Below, piece after piece: positions 35,601 to 47,629 of a stretch of 64,000 bases of DNA; the first letter of the stretch is position 1; each line of letters begins with the position of its first letter. The stretch comes from Mus musculus (taxonomy: Eukaryota > Chordata > Mammalia > Rodentia > Muridae): NCBI RefSeq assembly GCF_000001635.26, contig NC_000072.6, positions 109,748,540-109,812,539 of the forward strand, in the 5' to 3' direction. The notes beneath the pieces were generated by a model, which saw nothing but the letters and a program-made list of their open reading frames with translations, made no database searches and was not told where the DNA came from. Both the position numbers and the translations under genes were made by a program.

Positions 35601-35767
35601 ATAGACTTTCTTTTTTCCAGAATTCTTGGAGATTTTTTTCTTTCTTGTACTTTTTAATCTAAAGAGTTATTATTTGTGACAGCTGCTGACAGAAGTTAAC
35701 AAGGCACTTGTTTTGTATGACCTTGCCAGTTTTGATTTCCAGGTTTTATTGTATATAATACTTATGA

Positions 35768-35800
<33 letters not shown>

Positions 35801-37460
35801 TGTTAGCAGAGTGACTAATAACTAAAATAAACATGCTCAAAAATATCCATGGGGTATCTATTATGTTTATGAATATTTAGTAGTTTCTGACAGCCAGTTT
35901 GAGGAAAGACTGGTTCAAATTCTGCTCACTATAAATTTATGAATAATTAACCTCATATTTCAAAACTTGTGATTTTTTGCAATATCAATGTATTATCTTA
36001 TCACTGGGGAACAATACTTGTTAACCTAGAGATTCGGAGTTGAATTTGCCAGATTATCAGATATTTTTGCTTATATTTGAGATTATTAAAATTTAGTCTT
36101 GAAAGGCTAAATGAGAACTTGAGAATCATAGTGGTGGCAGACAATATGACGTTCCTTGAAAGGCAGTCAACATTCACAACAAAAGGCCTGGTTATCTAAG
36201 TCCTAGTGGGATGGATGCAGATTTTTGTTGCAGCTAGCTAGATTCCTTTACTAATACTTATTTTCCTTCTATTTCTGAAAAAAAATTTAAAAAAATCCAC
36301 AACTTTTAGAAATTATAGGGCAGGAAGAAAGAGTTATCACATCTCACGCATTACATTTTGTAAGAAGTATACCTAATAATTAAAATGTCAGTTGGAGAAG
36401 CAGAGGAATGAAAGTACATTACTAATATGGGGACAGCATAGACTTTTATATTATGTAATCTTTGGGCATTGGAAAAAAGCAGTGAGCAAGGGCTTCTGGG
36501 AATAAAAGATATCTGTACTAATTCTGGTTAGTAGTGCCAGATGTGTGCTGAGGGAGGGAGGAGAAAAGAATGTGTACCTGCTGTTAAGATGAATTTGTAA
36601 ATTTATCAATTAAGCATTTCCTACCAACATTGATCTCTGTCTTTCAGCCTTAAAGTCCTGCTTATAGATCAGGAGTCAATCAAATTATATACCTCATATG
36701 AGGTAGTTTCTTCAAGAAGAATAAAAAATGCAGAACAGTTGAAAATGTGGTTTGTATAACCAGTCAAACATTCATAGCTAGATGGTAAGGCATTGATTAG
36801 TCGGGAAAGAAAACAAGAAACCATAAACTCTTGGCTCCGTCTCTGTGGAGATATGTTGCTTGCCTAGCACCTCCCACTGAGAAATGACTACCACTCATGC
36901 ATACTAGCTCAGAAGAGATCTATACAATCTCCTATAATTTTCTAGGAAATTACATGCATGCTGAATTTTTAGGGCAATTTAATATTATTTGCAATTAATT
37001 TTCAAGTACTTACAAACAGGGAACATGGATGAACAAATGTGAGAATGGTTAGAAGGAATATGCCATAAAACATACAATAGTAAGGGTTTATTGTGTGGTA
37101 CCCTGAATTGCATTCTGGGACACAAAATTAGATATCTGGAAAAGTCCAAATTATGGACTTTAATAATTATGTATTAACATTGAGTCACTAGATGTGCCAG
37201 ATACAGTAATGGTAATAATAATGATAAAAGAAACTGTATATGGGTACATTTGGAAGTGAATTGTTATCTATCTGTAAGCAATTGATTTATTTTAGTGTTT
37301 GCAGGAAATAGAGATAAAATAGATTCTTTAAATTTTTTTTAGGAATAAGCCTTGTCTATTAATTACTTAAATAATCATGCATCTCTTTCCTGTACTCACA
37401 AATATTAGCATACTGCCTATGGATTTCTTGTCAATGACAATGACAAGTTTAGCTATACAT
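35600..37460. other. Unique AT-rich sequence
   Basis: Contains a TA run at 35768-35802; otherwise no recognised repeat or coding signal. Confidence 0.4.
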
Positions 37461-37461
37461 A

Positions 37462-37502
<41 letters not shown>
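37462..37502. repeat. (CA)n microsatellite
   Basis: About 18 CA units, preceded by catacacacatac. Confidence 0.95.
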
Positions 37503-37504
<2 letters not shown>

Positions 37505-37749
37505 GATAAACTATAACGGGAAAGAGGAGTTGGAAAGGAAGGGTTGTTAGGTGATTCCTCAATATCTATTTGATTGCTTTTTAGTTAAGAGGTTATTTTC
37601 ATTTGCAGTGGTATTAATTTATTCTGGTTGGTGTCAGATTTATAGATGAAGTGAATGGTCTGTTCCTTTTTTTCCACTTGGCATTCTTGCCTACTTCTTA
37701 ATACCCTAATGAGGATATGTTGACTGGTCTTCACTTACCACTTTTTAGT

Positions 37750-37870
37750 GTGGTGAGTTCTCACTTGTTATAAAATGGATTGAGTAAACACATCATCAGC
37801 TTGGCAGAGTAATTTTGACCAGAACAAGTCCATTATATGCTCCAGCAGGACTTTGCAGTTCAAAGAGAAT
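37750..37870 (-). repeat. Copy A of a ~110-bp dispersed repeat
   Basis: 'tgagttctcacttgtt' and 'tcagcttggcagagtaattt', 'tccattatatgctccag' align in order to the copy at 39627-39760. Orientation is shown as minus only because the neighbouring frames suggest antisense ERV-like DNA; that is uncertain. Confidence 0.55.
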
Positions 37871-38756
37871 CAGGTTTTTAGTTCAGCTACAGGCAGGCTC
37901 ACAAGCAATAGGAACCAGAAGCTTCCCTGTCCATTCAGGTGCACTCTTCCAGGGACAGAAACTCTCATGTGCATTTCTGTCCATTCACTGGTAGCAACCC
38001 ATGTTAGGGTATTGGCTTTCCTCTTGGTTAAGGTAGAAGGTGGATGGATATGCTTAATGTATTTTGGCATTGGTTTTGCAATCTTAAACCATCCCTTGGA
38101 GTGAAACTTTGGTAAGAATTTCTGAGAAAGTCCTTCTTCCTTTCTTGGGCTGAAACAAACAGAGATCATGGAACTGAGATAGAAATAATTTTGCTAAGGT
38201 GATGGAAGAACCCGAGGATGTATCCAACATTTTGTGGGGACGATGTAGCCAATTTTTAACTGATATCATTTGAGTCCTGAGTCCTATGGTACCTGAAACA
38301 GCATTGTTTTCTTGCTCCCAGAAGTCCATACCAAATATTATCCTAATAAGATTATTTTTGTCCCCCTTTGCAGAAACTTTGTAGTGAACTAAATAGACAC
38401 ATGGATACATTAGGAACTAATTGTTCATTCAGCACAAAGCTCCTGAATCTGTTTCTTTGTTTTGTTTCTGCTTGAAAATGGAGTGAATGAAAATTCTCTT
38501 TTAAATGTTGCAGTTGTTATCCTTTCTCCACTGGATTAATAGAGCATGCCAAAAGATGTCTAATTTCTCTTTACCATGTATTATTTTTCCTTGCAGATAT
38601 TTAACTAAGAATATGAATCTCTCTAGTCTGGATGAGAAAGATGAGTGCCAGAAGTCTGTGGAGGAATATTGCTGGCTCTTCCTGATGCTCAATAAGTATA
38701 AAGTCAATGCCCCCAATGTGCTAGAATTTCTTTATGTCTGAATGAAAGATGTCTCT
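37871..38756. other. Unassigned sequence, possibly ERV-derived
   Basis: Lies beside repeat copy A. Minus-strand frames at 37870-38169 and 38084-38410 and a plus-strand frame at 38505-38741 show no domain I recognise. Confidence 0.3.
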
Positions 38757-38799
38757 GCCTATCTGTCCATCTATCTACCCATCCATCTATCTTCTGTCG

Positions 38800-38851
<52 letters not shown>
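38757..38851. repeat. (CTAT)n tetranucleotide microsatellite
   Basis: Degenerate CTAT/CCAT units to 38800, then a perfect run of about 12.75 CTAT units (38801-38851). Confidence 0.97.
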
Positions 38852-39626
38852 AACTATGTTACCATTTATAGCAATCAGTGCTATTGAATATTTGCCATAG
38901 ATAAAGCACTGTTTGGTAATTTATTTAAGTTGCCATTTTTGATTCTTATGTTTGGATTGTTTTTCTGAAATAGGTTTTACATTGAGACCCGAGCCATGAA
39001 TCAATACTAAAGATATTTATTATTGCTCTTGGGAAGCAGGACTATAAGTCCATTCCTAAAGATCCTAACTTTGCCTAACATTTACCTTATGAAGAATATG
39101 ACATGGGTTTCTTGGGTTGTCTTCACTTTCTTTGTTATTTAATTCTATGAGTGTGCTGTACACCAAGGGTTTCTCATGAGGTAGTGGAGTTTATTCTCAT
39201 AAAACTATTCCATTTTTTAAGGCTGTGAAATTGTGCTTACATTTTAATTTACTATTTTATTTTTTTGCCATCTCTGTCTCAGTGTCTTGGTAACATTTAA
39301 TAAGCAACCTTGTAGCATTTGCTTGACATCAGCTCTCCAAGGGTGTATACCTTTGAAATTCTCCATTTCCTTACTCTTTTCAGAATATTTTGCTTCTCTG
39401 AAAGGTATTGCCTTTAATGTCCATGGGCTCTGAAGCAGACACTGAGACTGGTTCACTGCCCCAGTTCTGAAGTTATTATCTGGTGCCCTGAGGCACAACT
39501 GGCTGCCAGGCACCGATACTAGCACCTGAAGAGGGGTGCCAGAATGCAGTAATTGGCTTGTGTGCTTCCTGCTTGCCATCATAATGAGGCTACACAGGCT
39601 TCTTGGCTTCATTCACTCAATGCTTT
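38852..39626. other. Unassigned sequence
   Basis: No family recognised. A 122-codon minus-strand frame (39244-39612) is adjacent to repeat copy B; no known domain is visible. Confidence 0.35.
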
Positions 39627-39760
39627 TCAGTAAGTTGAGTTCTCAGTACCTATAGAGTTGATCAAGCAACTGGCTCAGCTTGGTAGAGGAATTTTGAATA
39701 GAATAGGCCATTATAGGCTAGAGAAGATTTCTCCAGTGCAAAAAGTAGTGGTGGTTGATA
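39627..39760 (-). repeat. Copy B of a ~110-bp dispersed repeat
   Basis: 'gttgagttctcagtacc', 'ctcagcttggtagaggaatt', 'ccattataggctagag' and 'ctccagtgcaaaaag' align in order with copy A, about 1.88 kb away in the same orientation. Confidence 0.55.
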
Positions 39761-39929
39761 GATCCACTAGGGCCTCACTAAAATAGGGTGAATGAGGTTT
39801 TGGCTTGAGTACCACTATCAGTCTCAGCTTTGTTCTCTGGTTAAGCCAATCAAGCTTCATAACTCTCACCAGATGATCCATTCAATGCATCTTCTGGGTC
39901 CTTGAATGAAACTGTCACTATAATTACTG

Positions 39930-40260
39930 CCAACACTAATACTCTTTTTACAGAAACTAATGTTTATTCCCCATTTACCATATGTAAAACATAAATCTAA
40001 GATTCGTTGTTTTGTTTGTTTGTTTGTTTGTTTTGTTTTTTGGAGATAGTGTTACGCTGGCTGTCCTGGAACTCTCTCTGTAGACAAGGCTGGGTTTAAA
40101 CTCAGAGATCTTCCTCACTCTCTGCCCTGTGGGTACTGGGAAGAAAGGCATGCACCACCACTATCCATCAAATCTAAGAGTTTTGACACTATTAATCTTA
40201 TTATATTTATAACAATCTTACTAGGTAGGCATTGAGAATATGTCTATTTTAGAAGCATTG
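39930..40260 (-). mobile_element. MIR-like element, antisense, split by a B1
   Basis: The sequence left of the B1 ('ttacagaaactaatgtttat' near 39949) and right of it ('acaatcttactaggtaggca' near 40212, 'tctattttagaagcattgct' near 40243) resemble parts of a MIR tail in antisense. Diverged, boundaries approximate. Confidence 0.35.
40003..40169 (-). mobile_element. B1 SINE, antisense, with 10-bp target-site duplication
   Basis: Reversed tail (gtttgtttg run), 'ctggctgtcctggaactctc' near 40057, 'gtagacaaggctgggttt' near 40080, 'ctctgccctgtgggtactgg' near 40120 and 'ggcatgcaccaccac' near 40147. Flanked by aaatctaaga at 39993-40002 and 40170-40179. Confidence 0.92.
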
Positions 40261-40299
40261 CTAAGAGAATTTTATAAGGACTAAAGATCTTTCTACATT

Positions 40300-40415
40300 C
40301 ACTGAGGACCTGAATTTAATTACTAGCACCTACATGAGAATTTTCAACTGCTTATAATACTAATTTCAGTGATCTGGTGCCTGTTATAACTTCCATAGAC
40401 CCCTACATACAAAGT
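40300..40415 (+). mobile_element. Decayed SINE (B2/B3-like), sense
   Basis: 'gaggacctgaatttaattac' near 40303, 'tagcacctacatgagaatt' near 40323 and 'tggtgcctgttataacttcc' near 40375, with a tail extending into the ATCT array. Confidence 0.5.
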
Positions 40416-40418
40416 AAG

Positions 40419-40419
<1 letters not shown>

Positions 40420-40466
<47 letters not shown>

Positions 40467-40476
40467 TTATCTATCC
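40420..40476. repeat. (ATCT)n tetranucleotide microsatellite
   Basis: About 11 perfect ATCT units then a few variants, at the 3' end of the decayed SINE. Confidence 0.96.
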
Positions 40477-40479
40477 ACT

Positions 40480-41005
40480 CACAGAGGCATACAAACACAC
40501 ATACATACATTTTAAAAAACCTTTAAGAAAAAGTTCCAAAGTAACCAAGCTAGTGTGTGATGATGATAAACTTCTACATCCTGCCTTTTCTGCCAGTAGT
40601 CTTCACTGAGCTGCCCTATGATACAGTGTGACGATGCTTGTCTTTCCAGCCCCTATTTCATGCATGTGTTTTTATGTCCCCCCTCCAGCTGCAGCTGATT
40701 GAATTACAGAAATGCAGTAAGTATAAGCTGTCTCATTGAAGTTTTCTCAGAAATCTGGAATTAAAATGACAGGACTGTCTTAAGGCTCTAGGATCTCATG
40801 GACATGGGCTAACATCAACACACTTGTATTTTAAAGCCAACAGTAAATTAATGCTTGAGGAGCAAGCACAAAACTAAATACTATTTCAGTGGCAATTTAA
40901 TCATACACAGGTACCATGTTACATTTCACAGACATGAAGCTAAACAAGAAGCGAGGATCAAGCAGGAAAGTTTGAATCTCACTTAGAAGGGGGGTCTAAG
41001 CCATC
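40480..41005. other. Unique sequence
   Basis: Nothing recognised. Confidence 0.4.
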
Positions 41006-41010
41006 AACAC

Positions 41011-41256
41011 ATGGCTACAGCTGCATATGTAGCAGAGGATGCCATCAAAGGGAGGAGAGGTCCTTGGCCCTATGAAGGCTTGATAGATACCCCAGTGTGG
41101 GGAATCAAGGGCTGGGAGGTAGGAGTGGATGGGAGGGTGGAGGAACACCCTCACAGACGCAAGAAGAGGGAGGATGTGATTGGGGGTTCCTGAAGGGGGG
41201 AACTGTGAAAAGGGATAACATTTGAAATGTAAATAAAGAAAATATCCAATAAAAAA
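41011..41256 (+). mobile_element. Short L1 3' UTR end, sense
   Basis: 'atggctacagctgcatatgt' at 41011, 'gtagcagaggatgccatc' near 41029, 'gaggtccttggccctatgaa' near 41058, then 'taacatttgaaatgtaaata' and 'aaaatatccaataaaaaa'. About 245 bp inserted. Confidence 0.88.
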
Positions 41257-41284
41257 GGAAGGGGGAATATAATAGTTATGAGGT

Positions 41285-42295
41285 AGATGGAGACAGAGAA
41301 TTAAGAGGGAGAGGACAAGAGGAGAGGAATGGGGATTCAGGAGCCAGGTGTGGGGAAGGACAGGAGAGATGGCTAGATGGCCTTGAAAATGAATGGAAAT
41401 CTGCAACTGACAGGGGTGAGGAGTTGATAGGCATCTCAAAGTCTAGACAGAGACCTGGGATAAGGGAGGGGCCCAAGAATCAAGGGAGGCAACCTCAAGT
41501 TGTGACTCACTACATTGGGGATATGGAACCTGAAGAGGCTACTCCTATAGCCGCACAGGAATCCCAGGGGAGCAATAGAGACACCAACACACCCACAAAA
41601 TTTTCAACCCAAAATTTATCTTGTCTATAAGAAATGCAGGCACAGGGGAGGGAACAGAGACTGATGGACCAGCCAGACAATAACTGGCCCAACTTGAAAC
41701 CCATCCCACGGGCAAGCACCAATTCCTAACACTGTTAATGATACTATGTTATGCTTACAGACAGGAGCATGCTGTCCTTGGAAAGGGTCCATTGAACAGC
41801 TGACTCAGACAGACAGAGACACAGACACAGACACCCACAGCCATACAGTAGATGGAGCTTGGGAACTTTTATCTGAGAACAAGAGGAAGGATTGCAGCCT
41901 TGAAGAAGATAGGAACTCCATAGGAAGACCAACAGAGTCAACTACATACTTGGGCTGGATAGGTCTTCCTACTCATACGTAGCAGATGTTCAGTTTGACC
42001 TTCATGTATGTCCTGAACAACTGGAATGGGGGCTATCCCAAAAGTTGTTGCCTGTGTTTGGAATATGTTCTGCTAGCTGGGCTGCCTTGTCAGATCTCAG
42101 TGGGAGAGGAAGCAGAGCCTTGAAGTGCCAGTGTGAGGAGGATAACCAATGGGCTTCCATCCACTCAGAGGAGAAGTGGGAATAAGGGAAGGATTGTGGG
42201 ATTGATGGGAAAGAGACAGGAAGCAGGATATAAAGTGAATAAATAAACAATAAATAAATTAAATAATAAAATAAATAAAAAAGAGTGAGTAGGTA
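41285..42295 (+). mobile_element. Lx-family LINE-1 3' UTR, sense
   Basis: 'gacaggagagatggctagat' near 41359, 'gagacctgggataagggagg' near 41450, 'acattggggatatggaacct' near 41512, 'caacccaaaatttatcttg' near 41606, 'aactggcccaacttgaaacc' near 41682, 'gtgtttggaatatgttctgc' near 42053, 'gctgggctgccttgtcag' near 42075 and 'aaagtgaataaataaac' near 42230 follow the older rodent Lx L1 3' UTR. No open ORF2 remains. Confidence 0.8.
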
Positions 42296-42299
42296 CCCC

Positions 42300-42760
42300 A
42301 ATTTATCAGAATGAATAAGTATCCATTTTATATCAAGGAGACAGAAGTTTGTGTGTAGAGAAGAGAATAAAAAGAAGAGAATATAGGTAATGAGTAGAGC
42401 CTGTAAAACATTAACATTTTTCTTTGAGAAATACCACTACCCTTTTGGGACCAACTATATTTGCTTTATTTATTGTCATTGGGTTTTCTTAACTTTACTG
42501 CCTTATTCCCAATGAAATGCCTGCAAATGTCTTTCTCATCTTGCAACTAAATGATAACTGGCCAAAACATTAATAGATGTGATAGAATCCATCCAGTAGT
42601 TTTATTTGGTGTCAATATTTCACATTAAAGTGTACTTCCTTGGAATATATAAATGAAATACCACAACATTTTCTTCATGTTTAGTGAAACAGTGTATTTT
42701 CATTTTCTGTATATCTTCTTAGACATGATTTAGATCTTTGTTTTTTTGTTTTTTGTTTTT
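42300..42760. other. Unique AT-rich sequence
   Basis: Nothing recognised. Confidence 0.4.
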
Positions 42761-42762
42761 TT

Positions 42763-42829
42763 GGGGTTTGGTTTGGTTTGGTTTGGTTTGGTTTGGTTTG
42801 GTTTGGTTTGGTTTGGTTTGGTTTGGTTT
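42763..42829. repeat. (GGTTT)n pentanucleotide microsatellite
   Basis: About 13 near-perfect GGTTT units preceded by a T/G-rich run from 42738. Produces an artefactual Gly-Leu-Val-Trp-Phe frame on the plus strand. Confidence 0.97.
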
Positions 42830-44340
42830 TTCAGCCCGTGTCTCTTACCCTAGTTTTGGCATCCACTTCCCCAAGATCTTTGCTGGCAAAGAATCTTCTT
42901 CATTTCAGTCCATCATTTATGGGGAGAAGAAGGAGTGAGCTCAAAGGGAAAAGCCTATTGTAGATTAGCATGCTTCTATCTTAGGAACTAATTGTGGGTA
43001 AGTGAGTAAGTCGGTAAAAGTATAGAAGTGCAAGAAACTGTGAGATGTAAACCTTTTCGTTGACAATTTGAAGTGGAGAGATTGTATTGGGGTTGCTGAT
43101 TGCAATATTTATCTGTTTTCAAATGAAAAAAACTTATTAAAAACCAATCCAGTACTATGAATGGAAGTATGGCATGTGACAACTTTTCCCAAGCTTTCTA
43201 TTATTCACTTATGCAAACTATTGTTTTCTACTGAAAGAACTTTTTTTTTTTAAAGGAAAGAATACTGCAACAGTTGAGTTGGAGAAAGGGAATGGTCATA
43301 AATCATCATGTGATACTTTATGAACAGGATAATTGCTTATAAATAGTGCTGAATATGATAAATGTTGTATTGATAATAGTTACCTCAGAATGATGATCCT
43401 TTCTTTATAACAATGTTTCTTAGGAATATTTTTGCAACTCTGAATAAATTATATTAAAAATAAATGTAAGACACACATGGGAGAAGAGGCCATATTGTAT
43501 TTCTCAATACTTTCTAATGTTCTACTATCTGATAATTAATGCTTCAATTTACTAATAGCTCTATTTGCAGCACTGATTAAACAGTGCTGTAAAGTGATTC
43601 CATAGAAAATGTGTTGTTTAAGGCCTGCATTAAAGGAAGCTGTGTACACTTCCTTAGAGATGGTCTAGCATGTCATTATACACAGTAAACGTCCAAGAAT
43701 GAGATTCTGTGCTCAGAAGTTCCATATAAAGTCATCAGTAGTGAGATGTGAGTGCATCTTAGGCGACAGAGGGAGTCTGCTAAGATTTAAACACCAAATA
43801 TTGTGAGCTCATCTGCAAGAAGGCCATTTGCTTGATGTATTTGATGTATAACACTATACAGTTCCTTTGTCCTCTATCATGATCATAGGTTGGATGTGAT
43901 AACTCACAAGCCAGGGCCAATTTGAGGTCTGTCATAATACAAGTAGCATCATATTCAAGAATTACCATCAGGCTCATTTATATTTAACCTGTGTAATGTT
44001 TCCTTATGTAGTAATTTTTTTTCTAAACCAAAAATATATGCATTTTATCGATTATTTTCTCTTTTATTGTGGTCATAATACCTCTCTCCCTTCTCAACAC
44101 AGATTTGTGCACACAGGTGTACACACCCACACAATTTATTTTCCTCTCTTCAAAAGAAAACATTGTATGCTTGTACAAAATAAAAAGCATAACATCCTTA
44201 CTACAACCCATACTACAGAAGCCTCTTATAGTGAGAGCTTTTGAAGTCAGTGGATTCAGAAATGTTAAAAGAAGAGAAGAAGAAAAAAATGTGCTTCTAT
44301 ACTCATCTAATTTGCTTATTGAAATACATAGTTATTTAGT
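42830..44340. other. Unique AT-rich sequence
   Basis: No recognised repeat; a T-run at 43241-43250. Confidence 0.4.
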
Positions 44341-44346
44341 CCTGTT

Positions 44347-44362
44347 GAGAGAGGGAGGGAGG

Positions 44363-44430
<68 letters not shown>
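44347..44430. repeat. (GA)n microsatellite
   Basis: GGGA-containing start then about 30 GA units; followed by an acidic-looking GAG/GAA-rich stretch to about 44472 that is only purine-rich. Confidence 0.97.
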
Positions 44431-44433
<3 letters not shown>

Positions 44434-44474
44434 GGAGGAGAATGTAGGGGAGGAAGAGAATGACGAGGAGAAAG

Positions 44475-44985
44475 CTATTGCAAGCAAGTATTCTGTACCA
44501 ATCCAAACCATGGATGCAATGTAATTGGTTTCCTTGAAAGATGAGACAATGAATACTTGTCACTTTAACTGACCAGAAAAAAAGTAATCTTGCTGTCAGT
44601 CATGCTTAGGAATTTACAGGAAGTACTCTCCCTTGAGGTACTCAAATGCTCAATTCAAAATAGCAGCCAACCTTATTCCACTAAACTGAGCCTTCTTGTA
44701 GGTCATTAAACTAGCATTGATGCCCATCTGTGTGCCTCTGGTAGGCACAGTGCTCAGAGTTTCTGTGTCTCAAGCGTTCAGACTCAAAGTCTTCTTTTGA
44801 CTACACTTTTAATTCTGTCTTCTTCAATTCTGCTTTTCTCTGTTAGGGGGATTTATAAAATTGTTGGTCTCCTCACACCCTTCCAAATTTATGAAGCCTT
44901 GCCAATAATAGGGCAAATTGTAAACAGCCTGGATCTTTCTCTATTCTGCATCAGAATTTCCCAAATAATTTTAGGAAATGTGGAC
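44475..44985. other. Unique sequence
   Basis: Nothing recognised. Confidence 0.4.
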
Positions 44986-44989
44986 AATT

Positions 44990-45295
44990 AGAGGGCTGTG
45001 AAGGATGTCTCAGGGAATAAATTGCCTACCAAAAAAGAATGAGTACCTATTTCTGATTCTCTGTGTTAACATGCAGTGAGCCTAAAGCCCTAAGGCTAGA
45101 AAAAGATGGAGTTCCTAGACCTACCTGACCAGGCAGTCTAGCCAAACTGTCAAATTCCAAGTTTAATGAGAGACTCTGCTTCAAAAATTAAGAATGAAGT
45201 AGAAGAAAGAACAGAAGTAGAAGAAAGACAACTGATGTCAAATTCTGGCCTTTGTAATCAGATGAGTACATCCACGCCTACATAAATATATTACA
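44990..45295 (+). mobile_element. B4-type SINE (RSINE1-like), sense
   Basis: 'gagggctgtgaaggatgtct' near 44991, 'aggcagtctagccaaactgt' near 45132, 'taatgagagactctgcttca' near 45164 and a CA-rich tail from 45296, in the order of the B4 composite SINE. Diverged. Confidence 0.5.
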
Positions 45296-45351
45296 CATAC
45301 ACACACACAAATACACACACACACATACACACAAATGCACACACACACATA
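45296..45351. repeat. Degenerate (CA)n
   Basis: CA run with aaat and atac interruptions, at the tail of the SINE. Confidence 0.93.
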
Positions 45352-45354
45352 CTC

Positions 45355-47255
45355 TCAAACCAAAATGCCAAAATGTGAGTTTCTATTAGTTTGCAATGGT
45401 AGTGGGGAGGACACAGTGTCCAGGCAACAAAATAAAGTATTAACCCCACATCCATTTCCTTTGGATGTTTAATGCATTTCATGACCACTATTTTGCTAAC
45501 AAAAGTGACATCCTATAGTGTTCACATTAATTTATATGGCAAATCTTTAAATATGTAATACCACCACAGGTGTAGCAGAAAATAGTGAGCTACAGAATTA
45601 TATCTAATTATGTATCACAAAAGACATGCCATGTAAAATTCACAAGGGATTATTGATAGTACTATTATTTAAATACTCCTTAGAGAATACATTACCATTT
45701 TGTAAATTTAAATTCCCACTTAGTAAAGATAGACATGGGGTCCAGATGCTTTTGAACCTGTTTAAGGATATATAAGTTATTTTTTCTGGAAGGATCCCAG
45801 CCTTGTGGGCATCTAGGTCTGGACCCTTGTATTGATGCCATATTGCTGCCCAGGGAGAAAATTGACTTTTATATAACTAAGAGACATGTGAGCCATAGCT
45901 GCCATGGGAAGGAGTGAGCTGAGATTCTGTAACTTTTCATATACTCTGCCACTGGCCTCACTTGTGAAGAGGATAAGTTTTGCCAGCTTTGCTGTTATGA
46001 GCTAAACGTAGGACTTCATAAAGTTGAAAGCATAATTACTCCAATGCTACTAACAGGGTTGAGGGGAAAATATTACAATTTCCACCAGAAGGCTTTGTTC
46101 CTAGACTATCTGAATCCAGAATTAAGCAATAGTATAAAATAAAATTGAAGAAAAATGGATTTCTGACTTGACAGTTACATGTGACACAAGAAGCACTCAG
46201 CTTGTTAGAGGAAATTAAAACATAATGAAGGGAGGTTCGTGGTATTGTAGGTGATGTTCCTAAGGAAGTTTTCCTATGTGTCAAGATGTTATATCTTAGT
46301 ACTCACTCTGACAGCAGTCACCCTAAACATGAAGCATTTTAAGACCATAGTCCCAAAGCAGTAATTGTTTTGTTGACTTCAGGTTACAGTTATAATGTAA
46401 AATATTAATAAATATTTTCAAGCTTCAGAGTTTGCAGTATATTTAAGTAACATGTTTTATAGCTTGTAATACTTAGGGGACTAAGTCGCATTGATAGTTA
46501 CTTGTGTAATTAACTTGTCTCATATGACCAAACCCAAATTCTATTTGAGCAGCTGTTTACTTAGTTATTTATATAACACTCAGCAATAACTATTTGATTT
46601 TTCTTTAATAAAGTTCAGTGTTTTAAATTAATTGTATTTTGAAAAACAACCATTAAGAAAATTACTCTCATATTTCTGTTTCCTGCCTTCAAAATTATAG
46701 GATTGAATTCCAGTGTAGCTTAAAATTTGCTTTTAAAATGCTATATACTAGATTTTTTGCAAGAGATGACTTTCAGTCTCCTGATATGATATATAATACA
46801 TAAAACTGAATCCTTAAGAATTAAATTAACTATTTAGTAAAAACTCTATGACTAATTTCACATAGCAGTTTCCTGAACTCAGGAGAGCAAAATGAAGCAG
46901 GAACTTGATATATAATAATAAAACATCAAACTAAAAACAAATTATTTGTATACAATATGTTTCCTGCACTAGGGCACTCAAAATTATCTATGCTGTATAT
47001 TGACATAGCAACATTGTATCTAATTTTGGAATATCCAACATGGTTAGGAAATTAGTCACAGCACTTCTCTTTAACAGACAAGAAAGACTATGATTGTGTA
47101 AAATGTAAAGGGGGAATAATAGATGAGAAAGGGTTGATCTAGGGTGTGGAGGAGTGATAACAGGACAGAAGAGGTATATAAGAATTGTTAGATAACATTA
47201 AAGGTTTTTAAGAAACTCATATTGGAATCTACTACCATAAAAACTTTCATATTCT
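45355..47255. other. Unique AT-rich sequence
   Basis: Nothing recognised with confidence on either strand. Confidence 0.4.
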
Positions 47256-47264
47256 ACATATAGC

Positions 47265-47625
47265 TACCCAGTTTAACCAGTATCATTTAGTGAAGATGCT
47301 ATCTTTACCTAATGTGAATTGTTGGCCTCTTTGTCAAAAACCAAGTGGCAGTAGGTGTGGGCTTATATGTGTGCCTTCTATCTCATTCCACTGATCAATG
47401 AGTTTGTTTTTATGTCAATATGTGCTGTTTACAGATCTGTAGAATTGAAATGTGTTAGTGTTATCTTCAGCTAGAATTTTTTTGGTTTGGTTTGGTTTGA
47501 CTATTTCAATTTCTCCAACAAAGTACGTTGAAATTTTGATGTGGATTGCATTGAATCTGTAGCTTGCCTTTGGCACAGTGGTAATATTCATAACATTGAT
47601 ACTGGCAATCTATCAGTAATAGAAA
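47265..47625 (-). mobile_element. Old L1 ORF2 fragment, antisense
   Basis: 'cccagtttaaccagtatcat' near 47268, 'gaagatgctatctttacc' near 47293, 'gtcaaaaaccaagtggcagt' near 47334, 'gatgtggattgcattgaatc' near 47538 are reversed ORF2 wording. Diverged; a short GGTTT run lies at 47482-47500. Confidence 0.7.
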
Positions 47626-47629
47626 ATTT

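Noticed and set aside
39244..39612. 122-codon minus-strand frame as a retroviral or host protein
   Set aside because: It is near an unassigned dispersed repeat and could be ERV-derived, but I recognise no gag, pro, pol or env motif, so no product is called.
41011..42295. One continuous L1 insertion
   Set aside because: The left 245 bp ends with its own L1Md-type poly-A terminus and the right kilobase is a different, older Lx-type 3' UTR, so they are two insertions.
42763..42829. Interstitial telomere repeat
   Set aside because: The unit is GGTTT, not TTAGGG.
44069..44524. 151-codon frame with a charged Glu-Arg repeat
   Set aside because: The charged part is the translation of a GA microsatellite and the rest has no recognisable domain.
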